IMG/VR virus record: IMGVR_UViG_3300036770_006054
Coordinates: 1 to 35,473 of that record
Origin: a virus
Reading direction: 5' to 3' (one strand)
Length of the DNA: 35,473 nucleotides
The first letter of the stretch is position 1. Each line of letters opens with the position of its first letter. The position numbers were made by a program, and so were the translations under genes. Below, in pieces: positions 1 through 6,950 of the stretch. A model generated the notes under the pieces. The model saw only the letters and a program-made list of their open reading frames with translations. It searched no databases and was not told the origin of the DNA.

Positions 1-94
1 TAATGTGTTCGTTGCTAAGACAACAAATTTTTAGATGTCCAGAAGTTCCAACAAAGATATGACGCCATGGATAAGCACAAAAAGTTTTAGACAT
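1..94 (-). CDS. Radical SAM 'twitch' protein, N-terminus only (partial)
   Basis: The first 31 codons of a gene that runs off the left edge. Residues 6-10 read CAYPW and residues 24-25 are CC, with a glycine turn (GTSG) between them. This matches the N-terminal cluster-binding segment of twitch-type radical SAM proteins, and the spacing from Cys6 to Cys24 (18 residues) is the same as Cys10 to Cys28 in the full-length homologue at 22744-23886. The ATG overlaps the end of the upstream peroxidase-like gene by 8 nt, suggesting translational coupling. The radical SAM CxxxCxxC motif would lie outside the window. Confidence 0.75.
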   Translation of the reverse strand, partial: MSKTFCAYPWRHIFVGTSGHLKICCLSNEHI

Positions 95-506
95 AATTTA
101 ACAATTCTTTTGGGTTAAAATAAGAATTAAATTTTTTTATAAAATTATGATTAAAATCAAAAAGATATTTGTTAAAATTCCAATCAGGTAATCCAAATTT
201 TTTAAAAAGTTTATGGCTTAAATCACTTTTTAAACAGATTGGAAACGTAACATCATATTGTATTCTACAAAATTGTGTGATTTCATAATTGTCTCCGGGC
301 TCTTTATTATTAAATTCATTAGTGGGCAACGCTATGGGTATTATTTTTCCTTCCTCATACAATCTCTGAAAATCTTCCAATTGTCTAGTAAATCCGCACT
401 GGCAGGCACTGTTAAAAATCACTATAGGTTTTTTATAAAATCTTCCCGAAAATAGCAAGCCATCTTTTAAAGACTCTAACTCAAGTTCTAATAACTTGTC
501 AATCAT
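87..506 (-). CDS. Glutathione peroxidase-like protein
   Basis: A 139-residue protein of the glutathione/thioredoxin peroxidase family, slightly shorter than the usual 155-185. The peroxidatic loop NSACQCGFT puts the catalytic cysteine at Cys37. The family block FPCNQFGxQEPG appears as LPTNEFNNKEPG (residues 60-71), followed by FCxxxYxVTFP, and the catalytic Trp-Asn pair is W109-N110. The active-site glutamine is replaced by Lys68, so activity may be altered. It is AT-rich and the last complete gene in its minus-strand run before the radical SAM gene. It could protect the infected cell against peroxides, or act as a thiol-redox protein. Family call is firm, activity is not. Confidence 0.8.
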   Translation of the reverse strand: MIDKLLELELESLKDGLLFSGRFYKKPIVIFNSACQCGFTRQLEDFQRLYEEGKIIPIALPTNEFNNKEPGDNYEITQFCRIQYDVTFPICLKSDLSHKLFKKFGLPDWNFNKYLFDFNHNFIKKFNSYFNPKELLNYV

Positions 507-528
507 ATTATTAATTATACAGCAAAAA

Positions 529-888
529 TTATATTCTTCGTTTCAGAGCGGAGCGGGCCATCTTCTTCACTGTATCGGTGCTGCCAATTTTATCGATATT
601 CATAGCAGGATCTTTTTCTGCCTGTTTCTCTGTTTTTAGAACAATTTTTTCTTGATTAAAATCATCCACCACATTTTTTAAAGCTGTGCCTCGGTCATAG
701 ATGCTCTTGAATAGATTGTAATTGAAGGTGGGATAGCCTGTGTTCTTTATTATTTGTGTCAGAGCATCAAAACTGATCTCTGCTGTCTGTCCTTGCTCGT
801 CAGCATCGCCTCGAAGATTCTGCAGTGTGTTAACGATCACTGATTCTAATTCGTTATTAGTGTTGTTGAGGAACTCAGAAAAACGCAT
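529..888 (-). CDS. Hypothetical phage protein, possible internal head protein
   Basis: A 119-residue soluble protein, probably mostly helical, with a basic C-terminus (KKMARSALKRRI). The N-terminus MRFSEFLNN resembles the short amphipathic starts (MKxxxxFI/L) seen on T4 internal head proteins and many marine T4-type phage proteins; this resemblance is by eye only. It lies 4 nt downstream of the 284-residue gene in the same minus-strand run, so the two are probably co-transcribed. Function unknown. Confidence 0.6.
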   Translation of the reverse strand: MRFSEFLNNTNNELESVIVNTLQNLRGDADEQGQTAEISFDALTQIIKNTGYPTFNYNLFKSIYDRGTALKNVVDDFNQEKIVLKTEKQAEKDPAMNIDKIGSTDTVKKMARSALKRRI

Positions 889-892
889 GGGA

Positions 893-1747
893 TTACTTCC
901 CAGCTAGTCTTGAATAGATTCTTGTGCTGGCTTCAAAAACTTCTCTGCTTTCTCTCTTCTGTCTGCCTTCGGGTTCAGTGCCACCTGCGTTGGCATCTGT
1001 GGCTGCAAATTCATCTGCGGCTGGTGCGTTTAAAGAATCTAACTCATCCTCTGCAGAGTCTAATGGTTCATCCAGTGTGCCCATGGGTTCTGTGCTGGCA
1101 ACTTCTTCGCCTGTTAATATTCTCACTGCTTGATCTAATTCTGTTCTTGTGGCTGTCAGTGTTTGTTCAGCTGATTCCAGGGCTGGTTTAACTTTCTGTG
1201 CGAAAGCATCTGCTTTGTCTGCTCCCATCTCATCTCTAATTCTGTCTGATAATTCCAGCATGCTCTCTGTTTTCATTGTGGCAAGATCTTCTAGATATCC
1301 TGTGACTTTGTCCATCATGTCTTTGGCAGCCAGTATTAATTCTGATTGCTGCTCGATGCCTTCCTTAACTTCTGTTTCTTTTTGAACCATTGCTCCAATT
1401 ATGGCATCTTTGTCTTGTGGTCGGATTCCTGGAACCATTTGAATTTTTTTAGCCAGTGCTTGTTGTTGTGGAGATACTTGTGTATTAATTCCACCAGCAG
1501 CTTCTCGCACTGCTTGATTTAGAATATCCAACATCATTTGATGCTTGTGATAATTTTCATTTTTTAATTCCTGTCCAAAATGTTGATTATCAGTAATGGT
1601 GTGTATTTTGGTTCTCACCATGTTGGCCATGTCTTCCAATTGAGCTTGATCCATGCCCGTTAAATTTAAAGTTTGCCCAAATCTTGATTCGAATTGTGCC
1701 AATAAACCTTCTGTAGTGATATTTTTTGTTAGTTCCAGTGCTTTCAT
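893..1747 (-). CDS. Hypothetical helical morphogenesis-type protein
   Basis: A 284-residue, Gln/Glu/Ala-rich, probably largely helical protein. The N-terminus (MKALELTKNITTEGLLAQF) looks like a conserved protein of marine T4-type phages, recalled by pattern and not checked. The C-terminal third is acidic and of low complexity (about residues 215-255), followed by a basic tail. Such composition suits a scaffold or core protein but does not prove it. A TAAATA box lies 6 nt before the ATG, overlapping the stop of the upstream gene, and no Shine-Dalgarno is visible. Confidence 0.65.
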   Translation of the reverse strand: MKALELTKNITTEGLLAQFESRFGQTLNLTGMDQAQLEDMANMVRTKIHTITDNQHFGQELKNENYHKHQMMLDILNQAVREAAGGINTQVSPQQQALAKKIQMVPGIRPQDKDAIIGAMVQKETEVKEGIEQQSELILAAKDMMDKVTGYLEDLATMKTESMLELSDRIRDEMGADKADAFAQKVKPALESAEQTLTATRTELDQAVRILTGEEVASTEPMGTLDEPLDSAEDELDSLNAPAADEFAATDANAGGTEPEGRQKRESREVFEASTRIYSRLAGK

Positions 1748-1752
1748 ATGTG

Positions 1753-2262
1753 TTATTTAGCAGTGTTGGTTCTGAACGTGCTGTCAAATAAATCATGTAT
1801 CCTCTGCTTGATAGCGTCCGCTTGGCGGTTTGCTTCGCGGAATTTGTTCTCGTATATGAATGCTTGATCGTCATCGCCGTTTTTTTCTGCTGTTCTCAGC
1901 TTGCCTTTGTAGCTCTTGATATCAAATATACGACTGGCAAATTCTGAATCCCAATGCAGTATGTTTTCTGGTACTATTTTACCATCTGCTAGATAATGAG
2001 CTAACAATATAGCACTCTGTTTGAGATGTATGTCTTCATACACAATTCGTGCCTGTATCATGTCTGCTATCACGTACACAAAACGAGTTTCATCCGCCCT
2101 ACGTGGCACGATGGCTATGTTGCCGATCAAGATGCCTTTGCTGAATTGTTTGGGTAGGTGGCGGAATGGACGATGTTTCTCATCATGCTCGGCCAATGCC
2201 TTGAGTTTGTCGTCAAGGTTGTAGGCCGCTATCTGTCTCAGCAGTTCATCGCGATTACGCAT
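1753..2262 (-). CDS. Hypothetical phage protein
   Basis: A 169-residue soluble, charged protein. The middle (KGILIGNIAIVPRRADETR and the VYVIADMIQ that follows) looks like a beta-rich core, and the C-terminus is a charged helix rich in Asp, Lys, Arg and Gln. No signal peptide or membrane segment. It sits 6 nt after a 74-residue gene and 5 nt before the next, so it is part of the minus-strand run from about 2.8 to 0.5 kb. I do not recognise the family. Confidence 0.6.
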   Translation of the reverse strand: MRNRDELLRQIAAYNLDDKLKALAEHDEKHRPFRHLPKQFSKGILIGNIAIVPRRADETRFVYVIADMIQARIVYEDIHLKQSAILLAHYLADGKIVPENILHWDSEFASRIFDIKSYKGKLRTAEKNGDDDQAFIYENKFREANRQADAIKQRIHDLFDSTFRTNTAK

Positions 2263-2268
2263 ATTCTA

Positions 2269-2493
2269 TTATTCTTTTGTAAATCTTATATGCTTATTTA
2301 AAGCGTATTGTGTGTCGTTGTCAAGTTTTTTCCTCACCAGAATGCCTTTGTCGCTCAGTGTCTTGGCAGTGACAGCTTCTTCTATTGGTAATACACTTTG
2401 TAAGAAATGCTCATAGTTCTGCCACTTGTGAATGAACTCGTGTTGTTTTTCAGTGATGAATACTCGCACATGGCGAGATATGTGTACGTACAT
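2269..2493 (-). CDS. Hypothetical small protein
   Basis: A 74-residue protein rich in His, Lys and aromatic residues, ending HIRFTKE. No motif recognised. It fits between neighbouring genes with gaps of 6 and 11 nt, which is the main reason to accept it. There is no clear Shine-Dalgarno; TATAAT lies a few bases before the ATG. Confidence 0.5.
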   Translation of the reverse strand: MYVHISRHVRVFITEKQHEFIHKWQNYEHFLQSVLPIEEAVTAKTLSDKGILVRKKLDNDTQYALNKHIRFTKE

Positions 2494-2504
2494 TCGATTA
2501 TAGA

Positions 2505-2807
2505 TTAACTGATTTTCATTAATACCACTACTATGGTGCTGAGTAGACCTGCCACCACAGTGCCAGCAGTCATTATGAGAGTTTTGCTCTGGCTCTTTTG
2601 TCCTTCAAGCACATCATCACTTAATCGTTTAAGACTGGTTTCAATAGCAGAAAGACGATCGTGTAAACCTTTATAACGCTCGGCGCAAAGGTCCACGTGT
2701 GCTTCTAAATTTGTTTTTTCTAAATCACTCATTAATTTTCTCAACTCTCGTTTTATTTCCGCCACTTGCGAATGTATTTCTCTTAACCGAGCCTGTATTG
2801 TTGCCAT
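2505..2807 (-). CDS. Coiled-coil protein with C-terminal membrane anchor (XhlA/holin-like)
   Basis: A 100-residue protein with a long charged coiled coil (about residues 5-70) followed by one hydrophobic segment (about 79-97, from TLIMTAGTVVAGLLS) and a two-to-three-residue tail. This layout is typical of XhlA-like, holin-associated proteins, where the coil stays cytoplasmic and the tail anchors in the inner membrane. The start has a good ribosome-binding site (AGGAAG, 5 nt before ATG), and a TAAATA box lies about 48 nt upstream. A role in lysis is inferred; a membrane-anchored structural protein is the alternative. Confidence 0.6.
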   Translation of the reverse strand: MATIQARLREIHSQVAEIKRELRKLMSDLEKTNLEAHVDLCAERYKGLHDRLSAIETSLKRLSDDVLEGQKSQSKTLIMTAGTVVAGLLSTIVVVLMKIS

Positions 2808-2852
2808 TGCTTCCTGTTGAGCCTATTAATGCTATTGGTGCCTTGAGTAACA

Positions 2853-3323
2853 TTATTTATCTATATTTGGTATATGTGTAAAGTAGGTGTTTATCGTTTG
2901 TCTGTCCTGTGTTATGAATGCTGATGAGGGAAAAGTGGCGGTCTCTTTACAGAAGTTCACGACAGGTATGTGGTCAAAATCTTCCATCAGCTGTCCTGTT
3001 CTATCATTGTTGACGGCATACACATCCAATTGCTCTGTCTGCCAAACGAAAGTCCATATCATGTGACGACCTTCGTAGGCAGATCCAAATCGCCAATTTG
3101 CAACGTTTTCATGTGTCTTGATAGGTGGTTGCTCCCATGTGATGTTACCCCTAATTTGTAACAACTGTAATAGGGTGGTGAAGTTGGCCTGCTGATTGCG
3201 GGCAGTGATCAGAGAGTCTCTATCATGCACTAGTTCTCCTGATTTTGTTGTGAAAGGAAATTCGGCTTTTAACACCCCGTTCTCAGTTATGTCCACCAGT
3301 GTGTGTAGGGCAAATGTGTGCAT
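2853..3323 (-). CDS. Hypothetical phage protein
   Basis: A 156-residue, beta-rich looking protein (many Thr, Val, Phe and Trp; WRFGSAYEGRHMIWTFVW in the middle). No signal peptide or membrane segment. It begins 2 nt after the stop of the sulfotransferase-like gene, so translation is probably coupled. I do not recognise the family. Confidence 0.6.
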   Translation of the reverse strand: MHTFALHTLVDITENGVLKAEFPFTTKSGELVHDRDSLITARNQQANFTTLLQLLQIRGNITWEQPPIKTHENVANWRFGSAYEGRHMIWTFVWQTEQLDVYAVNNDRTGQLMEDFDHIPVVNFCKETATFPSSAFITQDRQTINTYFTHIPNIDK

Positions 3324-3325
3324 GA

Positions 3326-3991
3326 TTATTCTTGGTTCTTAACTCGATCCCAGTAGGCATAATCAGGCTCTAGATAATCATCTAACTGTTTTTGATATGG
3401 GGGATTCTTCTTTAACCATGCCTCGAGCTGGCTGCGTCCTTTGTCCTGCATCTTCTTTATGTCAGGATTGAGATATCTTGTATTCTTTATGTGAACCAAA
3501 GGTCCATATTGCCTCAACCTAAACTGCCTAGCAAATTTGTAGATCCTGTTGGGTAGGTCCCTGTCACACTTGATCAGGTGCTGTGGCTTGGCCTGATCCA
3601 GTGTCACTGATTGATTGATAGTGAATCTATTGAAGTGTGGCCATTGTGCCATGACCTTGTCATTCTGCCACCATGCGTACCATGGCAGATTGATCATCCA
3701 TTCTCTAACACCACTCCACCATCGTTCCTGTGGTTCTCTGATCAAAGCGAACATCTCTGATTGATCCTTGTAAGTGTTTCCTGGTGTCTGCAGCTCTATG
3801 TTGCCATACTCGCGGATCAGCCATTTTCTAATAGTCCTGGCTGCGCAGCAGCTGATGTCCAGGTAGCGTATCCTGGTCTCTCCCGGCTGTGTAGACGTTT
3901 CCGGCAGTTGATAGATCAATGGTGTGGTCTCCCGCATCTTGCTTTCGGGGCCTAGTATGATCTGCAGTGTTTGTTCTATGGGTTCCGGCAT
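3326..3991 (-). CDS. Sulfotransferase-like P-loop protein
   Basis: A 221-residue protein resembling the Sulfotransfer_2 group. The segment IRYLDISCCAARTIRKWL (residues 41-58) sits where these enzymes have the strand plus 5'-phosphosulfate-binding loop, and FALIREPQERWWSGVREW (81-98) matches the 3'-phosphate-binding block (FxxxRdPxeRxxSg). The family transfers sulfate from PAPS to a hydroxyl group of a glycan or small molecule. The loop is atypical (CCAARTI), so the call is by overall layout. A TAAATA box lies 6 nt before the ATG. It begins a minus-strand unit just beyond the terminator at 4011-4048. Confidence 0.6.
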   Translation of the reverse strand: MPEPIEQTLQIILGPESKMRETTPLIYQLPETSTQPGETRIRYLDISCCAARTIRKWLIREYGNIELQTPGNTYKDQSEMFALIREPQERWWSGVREWMINLPWYAWWQNDKVMAQWPHFNRFTINQSVTLDQAKPQHLIKCDRDLPNRIYKFARQFRLRQYGPLVHIKNTRYLNPDIKKMQDKGRSQLEAWLKKNPPYQKQLDDYLEPDYAYWDRVKNQE

Positions 3992-3995
3992 CAGT

Positions 3996-4005
3996 GATAT
4001 TTAAG
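3996..4005 (-). promoter_or_regulatory. Late-type promoter box (TAAATA), leaderless spacing
   Basis: The minus strand reads CTTAAATA, and six bases later the ATG of the sulfotransferase-like gene begins (3991). A T4-type late promoter at this place would start transcription at or next to the ATG. No Shine-Dalgarno is present. Confidence 0.5.
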
Positions 4006-4010
4006 TCAAA

Positions 4011-4048
4011 CAAAAAGGGCGAACCCGATTATGGATCCGCCCTTTTTG
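4011..4048 (-). terminator. Rho-independent terminator
   Basis: An 11-bp perfect stem (CAAAAAGGGCG pairing with CGCCCTTTTTG) with a 16-nt loop. Because the stem ends in A and T runs it could work in either direction, but it lies just after the minus-strand structural genes ending at 4078 and before the next minus-strand gene, so termination of the former is likely. The loop repeats almost exactly the last bases of the preceding gene (CCCGATTATGxATC in both). Confidence 0.85.
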
Positions 4049-4077
4049 GTAATTTAGTCTGTGACTAAAGACCCCGA

Positions 4078-4602
4078 TTATGCATCAGCTCTTTGGTCAA
4101 ACATACCGTAGATTGAACTAAGACCTGAAGATGTTACACCTTCTGGTAATAATGTTCTAATCTTTACGTGTAGTTGTCCAGTTGAAGAGTCTCCATCGAT
4201 TACAGCAGCAATGTCTGCTTCGATGTCAGCTTCTGCGTCAGCGATAACTGTGGCATCAACGTCGATGTTGGTGTCACCTGCTGAGTCAGCAGCGTTGAAT
4301 TGTCCCGGTGTACCTTCTACGATAAACTGGAAGCTATCAATCGCTTCATCTTCAGTGATAGATGCTGCTTCTGCGGCATCGTTCTCAGTGGCTTTGGCGC
4401 CCAGTCTGTAAGACGCGGCTAACAAAGTACCATTCTTGTTGACAACTTTAGTAGTCTTGTCGAACACTGAATCCAGAGCTTCTGGAGTTGTGTTTGAACC
4501 AATGTCTTCTCTGTTGAAGATAACTTCAATGAAAGTTAAACCTTTTCCATTGAACGCTTGTCTTCTTGTTAGGTCAGACGATCTATTTTGAGTAATAGGC
4601 AT
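4078..4602 (-). CDS. Putative virion structural protein
   Basis: A 174-residue acidic, Ala/Asp/Thr-rich protein with an unusually alanine- and aspartate-rich stretch (about residues 105-140, repeated ADIEADIAA-like segments). It has a strong ribosome-binding site (AGGAGG, 8 nt before ATG), is the second gene of a unit with the 145-residue protein at 4626-5063, and is followed by a strong terminator. Base composition and expression signals suggest an abundant virion component, but the family is not recognised. Confidence 0.6.
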   Translation of the reverse strand: MPITQNRSSDLTRRQAFNGKGLTFIEVIFNREDIGSNTTPEALDSVFDKTTKVVNKNGTLLAASYRLGAKATENDAAEAASITEDEAIDSFQFIVEGTPGQFNAADSAGDTNIDVDATVIADAEADIEADIAAVIDGDSSTGQLHVKIRTLLPEGVTSSGLSSIYGMFDQRADA

Positions 4603-4625
4603 TTGTGTTTCCTCCTATTATTCTA

Positions 4626-5063
4626 TTAAGCAACAGCAGCGGCAGTCAAGATACCAAGTTTGGTAGCTGTGGCTGTGGCGCTAGATAGGTCGATAGAATC
4701 AACTGTTCCAAGTGCTTGGATAGCTGATGTTAAAGTTCCTAAACTAGAACCTGCTGTTGTGGTTGTTAATGTGAAAGAACCACCAGCTGAAGCTGCAGAT
4801 CCAACCAATGAATCAGCGTGCTCAACCATGTAGGTCTTTTGTGTGTTGCTGTCAACTAAAGGACCAGCACCTAAAATATTTGCATATTTTTGGATGGTCA
4901 ATTCAACCACGTTCTGTGTTGAAGCTTTAGCTGTTTTTGCGTTCACTGCACTGATGTAATCCACTGTAAAGAATTCGATATCCTTACCGATGAATTCCAC
5001 GTTAGTTGCGTTGAACGTTGTGTTGCCTTCTCCTCCGGCAACGGATGTACCTGTATAGGCCAT
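4626..5063 (-). CDS. Putative abundant virion structural protein
   Basis: A 145-residue Ala/Ser/Thr-rich protein (MAYTGTSVAGGEGNTTF...). I chose the start at 5063 rather than ten codons upstream because AAGGAG lies 7 nt before it and the upstream codons are just the ribosome-binding site itself. A late promoter box at 5121-5128 and a 7-bp leader hairpin precede it, and a terminator follows the next gene, all suggesting strong late expression. Parts resemble the neighbour at 5169-5546 (an EFF/QFF strand near the N-terminus and a TLTSAIQALGTV / TLQAAIRAMGDTV helix near the C-terminus), so they may be paralogues. Confidence 0.65.
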   Translation of the reverse strand: MAYTGTSVAGGEGNTTFNATNVEFIGKDIEFFTVDYISAVNAKTAKASTQNVVELTIQKYANILGAGPLVDSNTQKTYMVEHADSLVGSAASAGGSFTLTTTTAGSSLGTLTSAIQALGTVDSIDLSSATATATKLGILTAAAVA

Positions 5064-5093
5064 TTTTTTCTCCTTTTTTCTCGTTAATGGCAA

Positions 5094-5110
5094 GTCACCG
5101 CTCCGGTGAC
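5094..5110 (-). promoter_or_regulatory. Leader hairpin before structural gene
   Basis: A perfect 7-bp stem (GTCACCG with CGGTGAC) and a 3-nt loop at the 5' end of the predicted transcript. It starts only about 5 nt after the expected late start site, so it may protect the abundant messenger from 5' attack. It has no T-run and is not a terminator. Confidence 0.55.
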
Positions 5111-5120
5111 ATGTTGCAAG

Positions 5121-5128
5121 TATTTATT
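5121..5128 (-). promoter_or_regulatory. Late-type promoter box AATAAATA
   Basis: The minus strand reads AATAAATA, one base from the T4 late consensus TATAAATA. It lies about 58 nt before the ATG of the structural gene at 5063, with hairpin and ribosome-binding site between them, so here the transcript has an ordinary leader. Confidence 0.6.
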
Positions 5129-5168
5129 ACCAATATTGGTAAATTCTGCTGTAATATAATGATTTTGC

Positions 5169-5546
5169 TTAAGAATTGTCTAATTTGAGCTCGGTCTGAG
5201 AAACCACTGACAAGGAAACCGATTTACTGTTCACTCCCACGGTGTCGCCCATGGCTCTTATGGCCGCCTGCAGTGTGGCTGCTGTCCAACCAGATCTCTC
5301 CATGGAGATGTCTATCCTACCGGTAGCGGCATTGTCTATTCTTTGATACAGGATAGTTCCGCGTTCCAATATAGTTCTGATTAGATTATGCATGGTCTCA
5401 TTGAAATCTAACTCGGATCGTAGATCCAACACAGAACTGTCTGATTGCACAATAGTGATATGAAAGAACTGTACTTCGGCTCCGGCAAAATTGTCCGTGC
5501 TGCCGATGGCATTCGTAACTTTAAAATTCTTGGGCTCTATGGGCAT
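5169..5546 (-). CDS. Putative virion protein
   Basis: A 125-residue protein (MPIEPKNFKVTNAIGSTDNF...). It has a likely beta-strand-rich first half, a helix around residues 50-62 and a C-terminal TLQAAIRAMGDTVGVNSKSV segment resembling the C-terminal part of the 145-residue structural protein downstream. Its ATG shares one base with the stop of the cysteine-rich gene 5546-5674 (TAATG), so expression is coupled to it. Function unknown; possibly a virion component or its assembly partner. Confidence 0.6.
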   Translation of the reverse strand: MPIEPKNFKVTNAIGSTDNFAGAEVQFFHITIVQSDSSVLDLRSELDFNETMHNLIRTILERGTILYQRIDNAATGRIDISMERSGWTAATLQAAIRAMGDTVGVNSKSVSLSVVSQTELKLDNS

Positions 5547-5674
5547 TAGTTCTCTCCTCGCACTTCTTTATCTTGGCAGTGTTCACAAGCACAAGATCCG
5601 CATTCTTGACACTCAAAACATTCAGTTTTGCAATGATGTTCACAACTGCAACGTTCGCACACGCATTCTATCAT
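5546..5674 (-). CDS. Cysteine-rich mini-protein A (metallothionein-like)
   Basis: A 42-residue protein with 11 cysteines (positions 4, 6, 9, 11, 15, 19, 22, 25, 28, 30, 33) and three histidines, beginning MIECVCERCSCEHHC. CxC and CxxC pairs dominate, as in metallothioneins and zinc-cluster proteins. It is real rather than chance because the upstream protein B has the same cysteine spacing, its stop overlaps the next start (TAATG), and a CATAAATA box lies exactly 5 nt before the ATG. It probably binds zinc or another thiophilic metal in the cytoplasm or in the virion. No Shine-Dalgarno is visible. Confidence 0.75.
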   Translation of the reverse strand: MIECVCERCSCEHHCKTECFECQECGSCACEHCQDKEVRGEN

Positions 5675-5679
5675 GACAG

Positions 5680-5687
5680 TATTTATG
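5680..5687 (-). promoter_or_regulatory. Late-type promoter box CATAAATA, leaderless spacing
   Basis: Minus strand CATAAATA followed by CTGTC and the ATG of cysteine-rich protein A. A late transcript would begin at the start codon itself. Confidence 0.55.
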
Positions 5688-5698
5688 GATCTATCAAC

Positions 5699-5869
5699 TC
5701 AGCAAATCTGCATCGTAAATGGCAGGATTTTTTTGTGCAGACAAGGCCAGCAATCACAATCGGTGCATTCTTTACAATTGCCGCACAGTCTCTCATCACA
5801 GTGTGCAGCACAATGGCATTGATGACAACAGTCTCGATTGGAGTTTTCTTTTGTACTATTAGGATACAT
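5699..5869 (-). CDS. Cysteine-rich mini-protein B (paralogue of A)
   Basis: A 56-residue protein with 12 cysteines (14, 15, 18, 20, 24, 29, 32, 35, 38, 40, 43, 56). Residues 15-43 have the same spacing as residues 6-33 of protein A, except for one extra residue between the fifth and sixth shared ligands (Cys24 to Cys29, against Cys15 to Cys19). It ends 24 nt before protein A starts. The start is chosen at the only ATG upstream of the cysteine block; no clear ribosome-binding site is seen, and it diverges from the plus-strand gene at 5889. Likely a small metal-binding protein; metal identity unknown. Confidence 0.7.
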   Translation of the reverse strand: MYPNSTKENSNRDCCHQCHCAAHCDERLCGNCKECTDCDCWPCLHKKILPFTMQIC

Positions 5870-5888
5870 AATGTAGCAATACCTATAT

Positions 5889-6950
5889 GTGAATATTTAC
5901 CAAATGATTAAAAAGAACTTTTTTTTAACAGATCTAATGAAATTAGGAGATCACATAGCATTTGAAAATTTTATTAAATCTAATACATTAGAAGATCAAG
6001 AATCTGTTTTCACTGCAGATTATTATAGATTGCATACTTTCGAATTCAAAAAATTTCATAGAAAATTTGCCATTATTGATTACAGAGATCTTCATCGGGA
6101 AATATGGAATAACGAAGAATATCTTAAAGATTTTAATCACAGAATAGAAAAACTACATAATCTAGGTTTTATTTTCATAATAGGACATCCGTGGGAATCC
6201 ATGCAGAACGTGGAAAATTGGTTTAATATCGACAGAGTACTTGCAGATAAAAAATTTATACATTGGTCCGGGGGAACAAGCTGGTTTTGGCATATGATGT
6301 TTGAAAAACATCATGACAAGAATTATTATTTTGTTCATTCTGCTAAAAAATTTGATTTTTTATATCTTAACAAATATCCAAGAAAACACAGGATATTACT
6401 GTATAAGAAATTACATGAGAAAAAAATACTAGACAACAGTCTTTATACTTTCATAAGGCATAATAATCAAAGATTGCCCAAAGAATATGAATTACCTTAT
6501 ATTGACAATAAAAATTATCCCGATTACGGACTCGACCAAGAAATATTTGAATTGCCATATAACCACTCCGCTTATAATATTGTTTCTGAAACTAACGACA
6601 ATGATAATGACATATTCATGACTGAAAAAATATGGAAACCAATCATGGCAAAACAGCCATTCATTTTACATGGAAACCATTTATATTTAAAAAAATTAAA
6701 AGAACTAGGGTTTAAAACATTTGATAATGTTATAGATGAGTCGTATGATCTAGAAAAAGACAGAAACAAAAAAATAGAATTAATTACAAACTCTTGTCAA
6801 AAACTTTTAACAAAAGATTGGAAAAGTGTTTATGCTGATACTTTGGAACAGAGAGAACACAACTACAAGAATTTTTGGAGTAAAGAATCTTTAATAAAAG
6901 AAATTAATAAAACTATTTTAGGTTTTTTGGAATTTGCTGATCGCAGTTAG
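5889..6950 (+). CDS. Fucosyltransferase-like (GT10 C-terminal-like) protein
   Basis: About 350 residues, very AT-rich. The C-terminal third has the motif series MTEKIWKPIMAKQPFILHG, then a LKELGFKTF block and a VIDESYD block, resembling the donor-binding half of alpha-1,3-fucosyltransferases (TEK...KPI...P). The plus-strand protein at 17538-18485 carries the same series (KEAKPIVARRPFVIFG, LGFQSF, VIDESYD), so they are paralogues. It probably modifies a surface glycan of host or virion. The start is GTG at 5889 or ATG at 5904; neither has a Shine-Dalgarno. Its 3' end overlaps the convergent ligase-like gene by 33 nt. Confidence 0.55.
   Translation: MNIYQMIKKNFFLTDLMKLGDHIAFENFIKSNTLEDQESVFTADYYRLHTFEFKKFHRKFAIIDYRDLHREIWNNEEYLKDFNHRIEKLHNLGFIFIIGHPWESMQNVENWFNIDRVLADKKFIHWSGGTSWFWHMMFEKHHDKNYYFVHSAKKFDFLYLNKYPRKHRILLYKKLHEKKILDNSLYTFIRHNNQRLPKEYELPYIDNKNYPDYGLDQEIFELPYNHSAYNIVSETNDNDNDIFMTEKIWKPIMAKQPFILHGNHLYLKKLKELGFKTFDNVIDESYDLEKDRNKKIELITNSCQKLLTKDWKSVYADTLEQREHNYKNFWSKESLIKEINKTILGFLEFADRS

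Noticed and set aside
910-1385. Plus-strand frames opposite the 284-residue gene
   Set aside because: Low-complexity Ser/Leu/Cys-rich translations typical of antisense of a Gln/Ala/Glu-rich gene; no signals upstream.
1590-1874. Minus-strand 94-residue frame
   Set aside because: Shifted frame across the junction of two genes that have better starts and coupled ends.
5573-5911. Plus-strand 112-residue open frame (and the shorter one at 5491-5676)
   Set aside because: It is antisense to the two cysteine-rich genes, has no ribosome-binding site, and its Phe/Thr-rich translation is just the complement of cysteine codons. The minus-strand pair has matching cysteine spacing and coupling signals.
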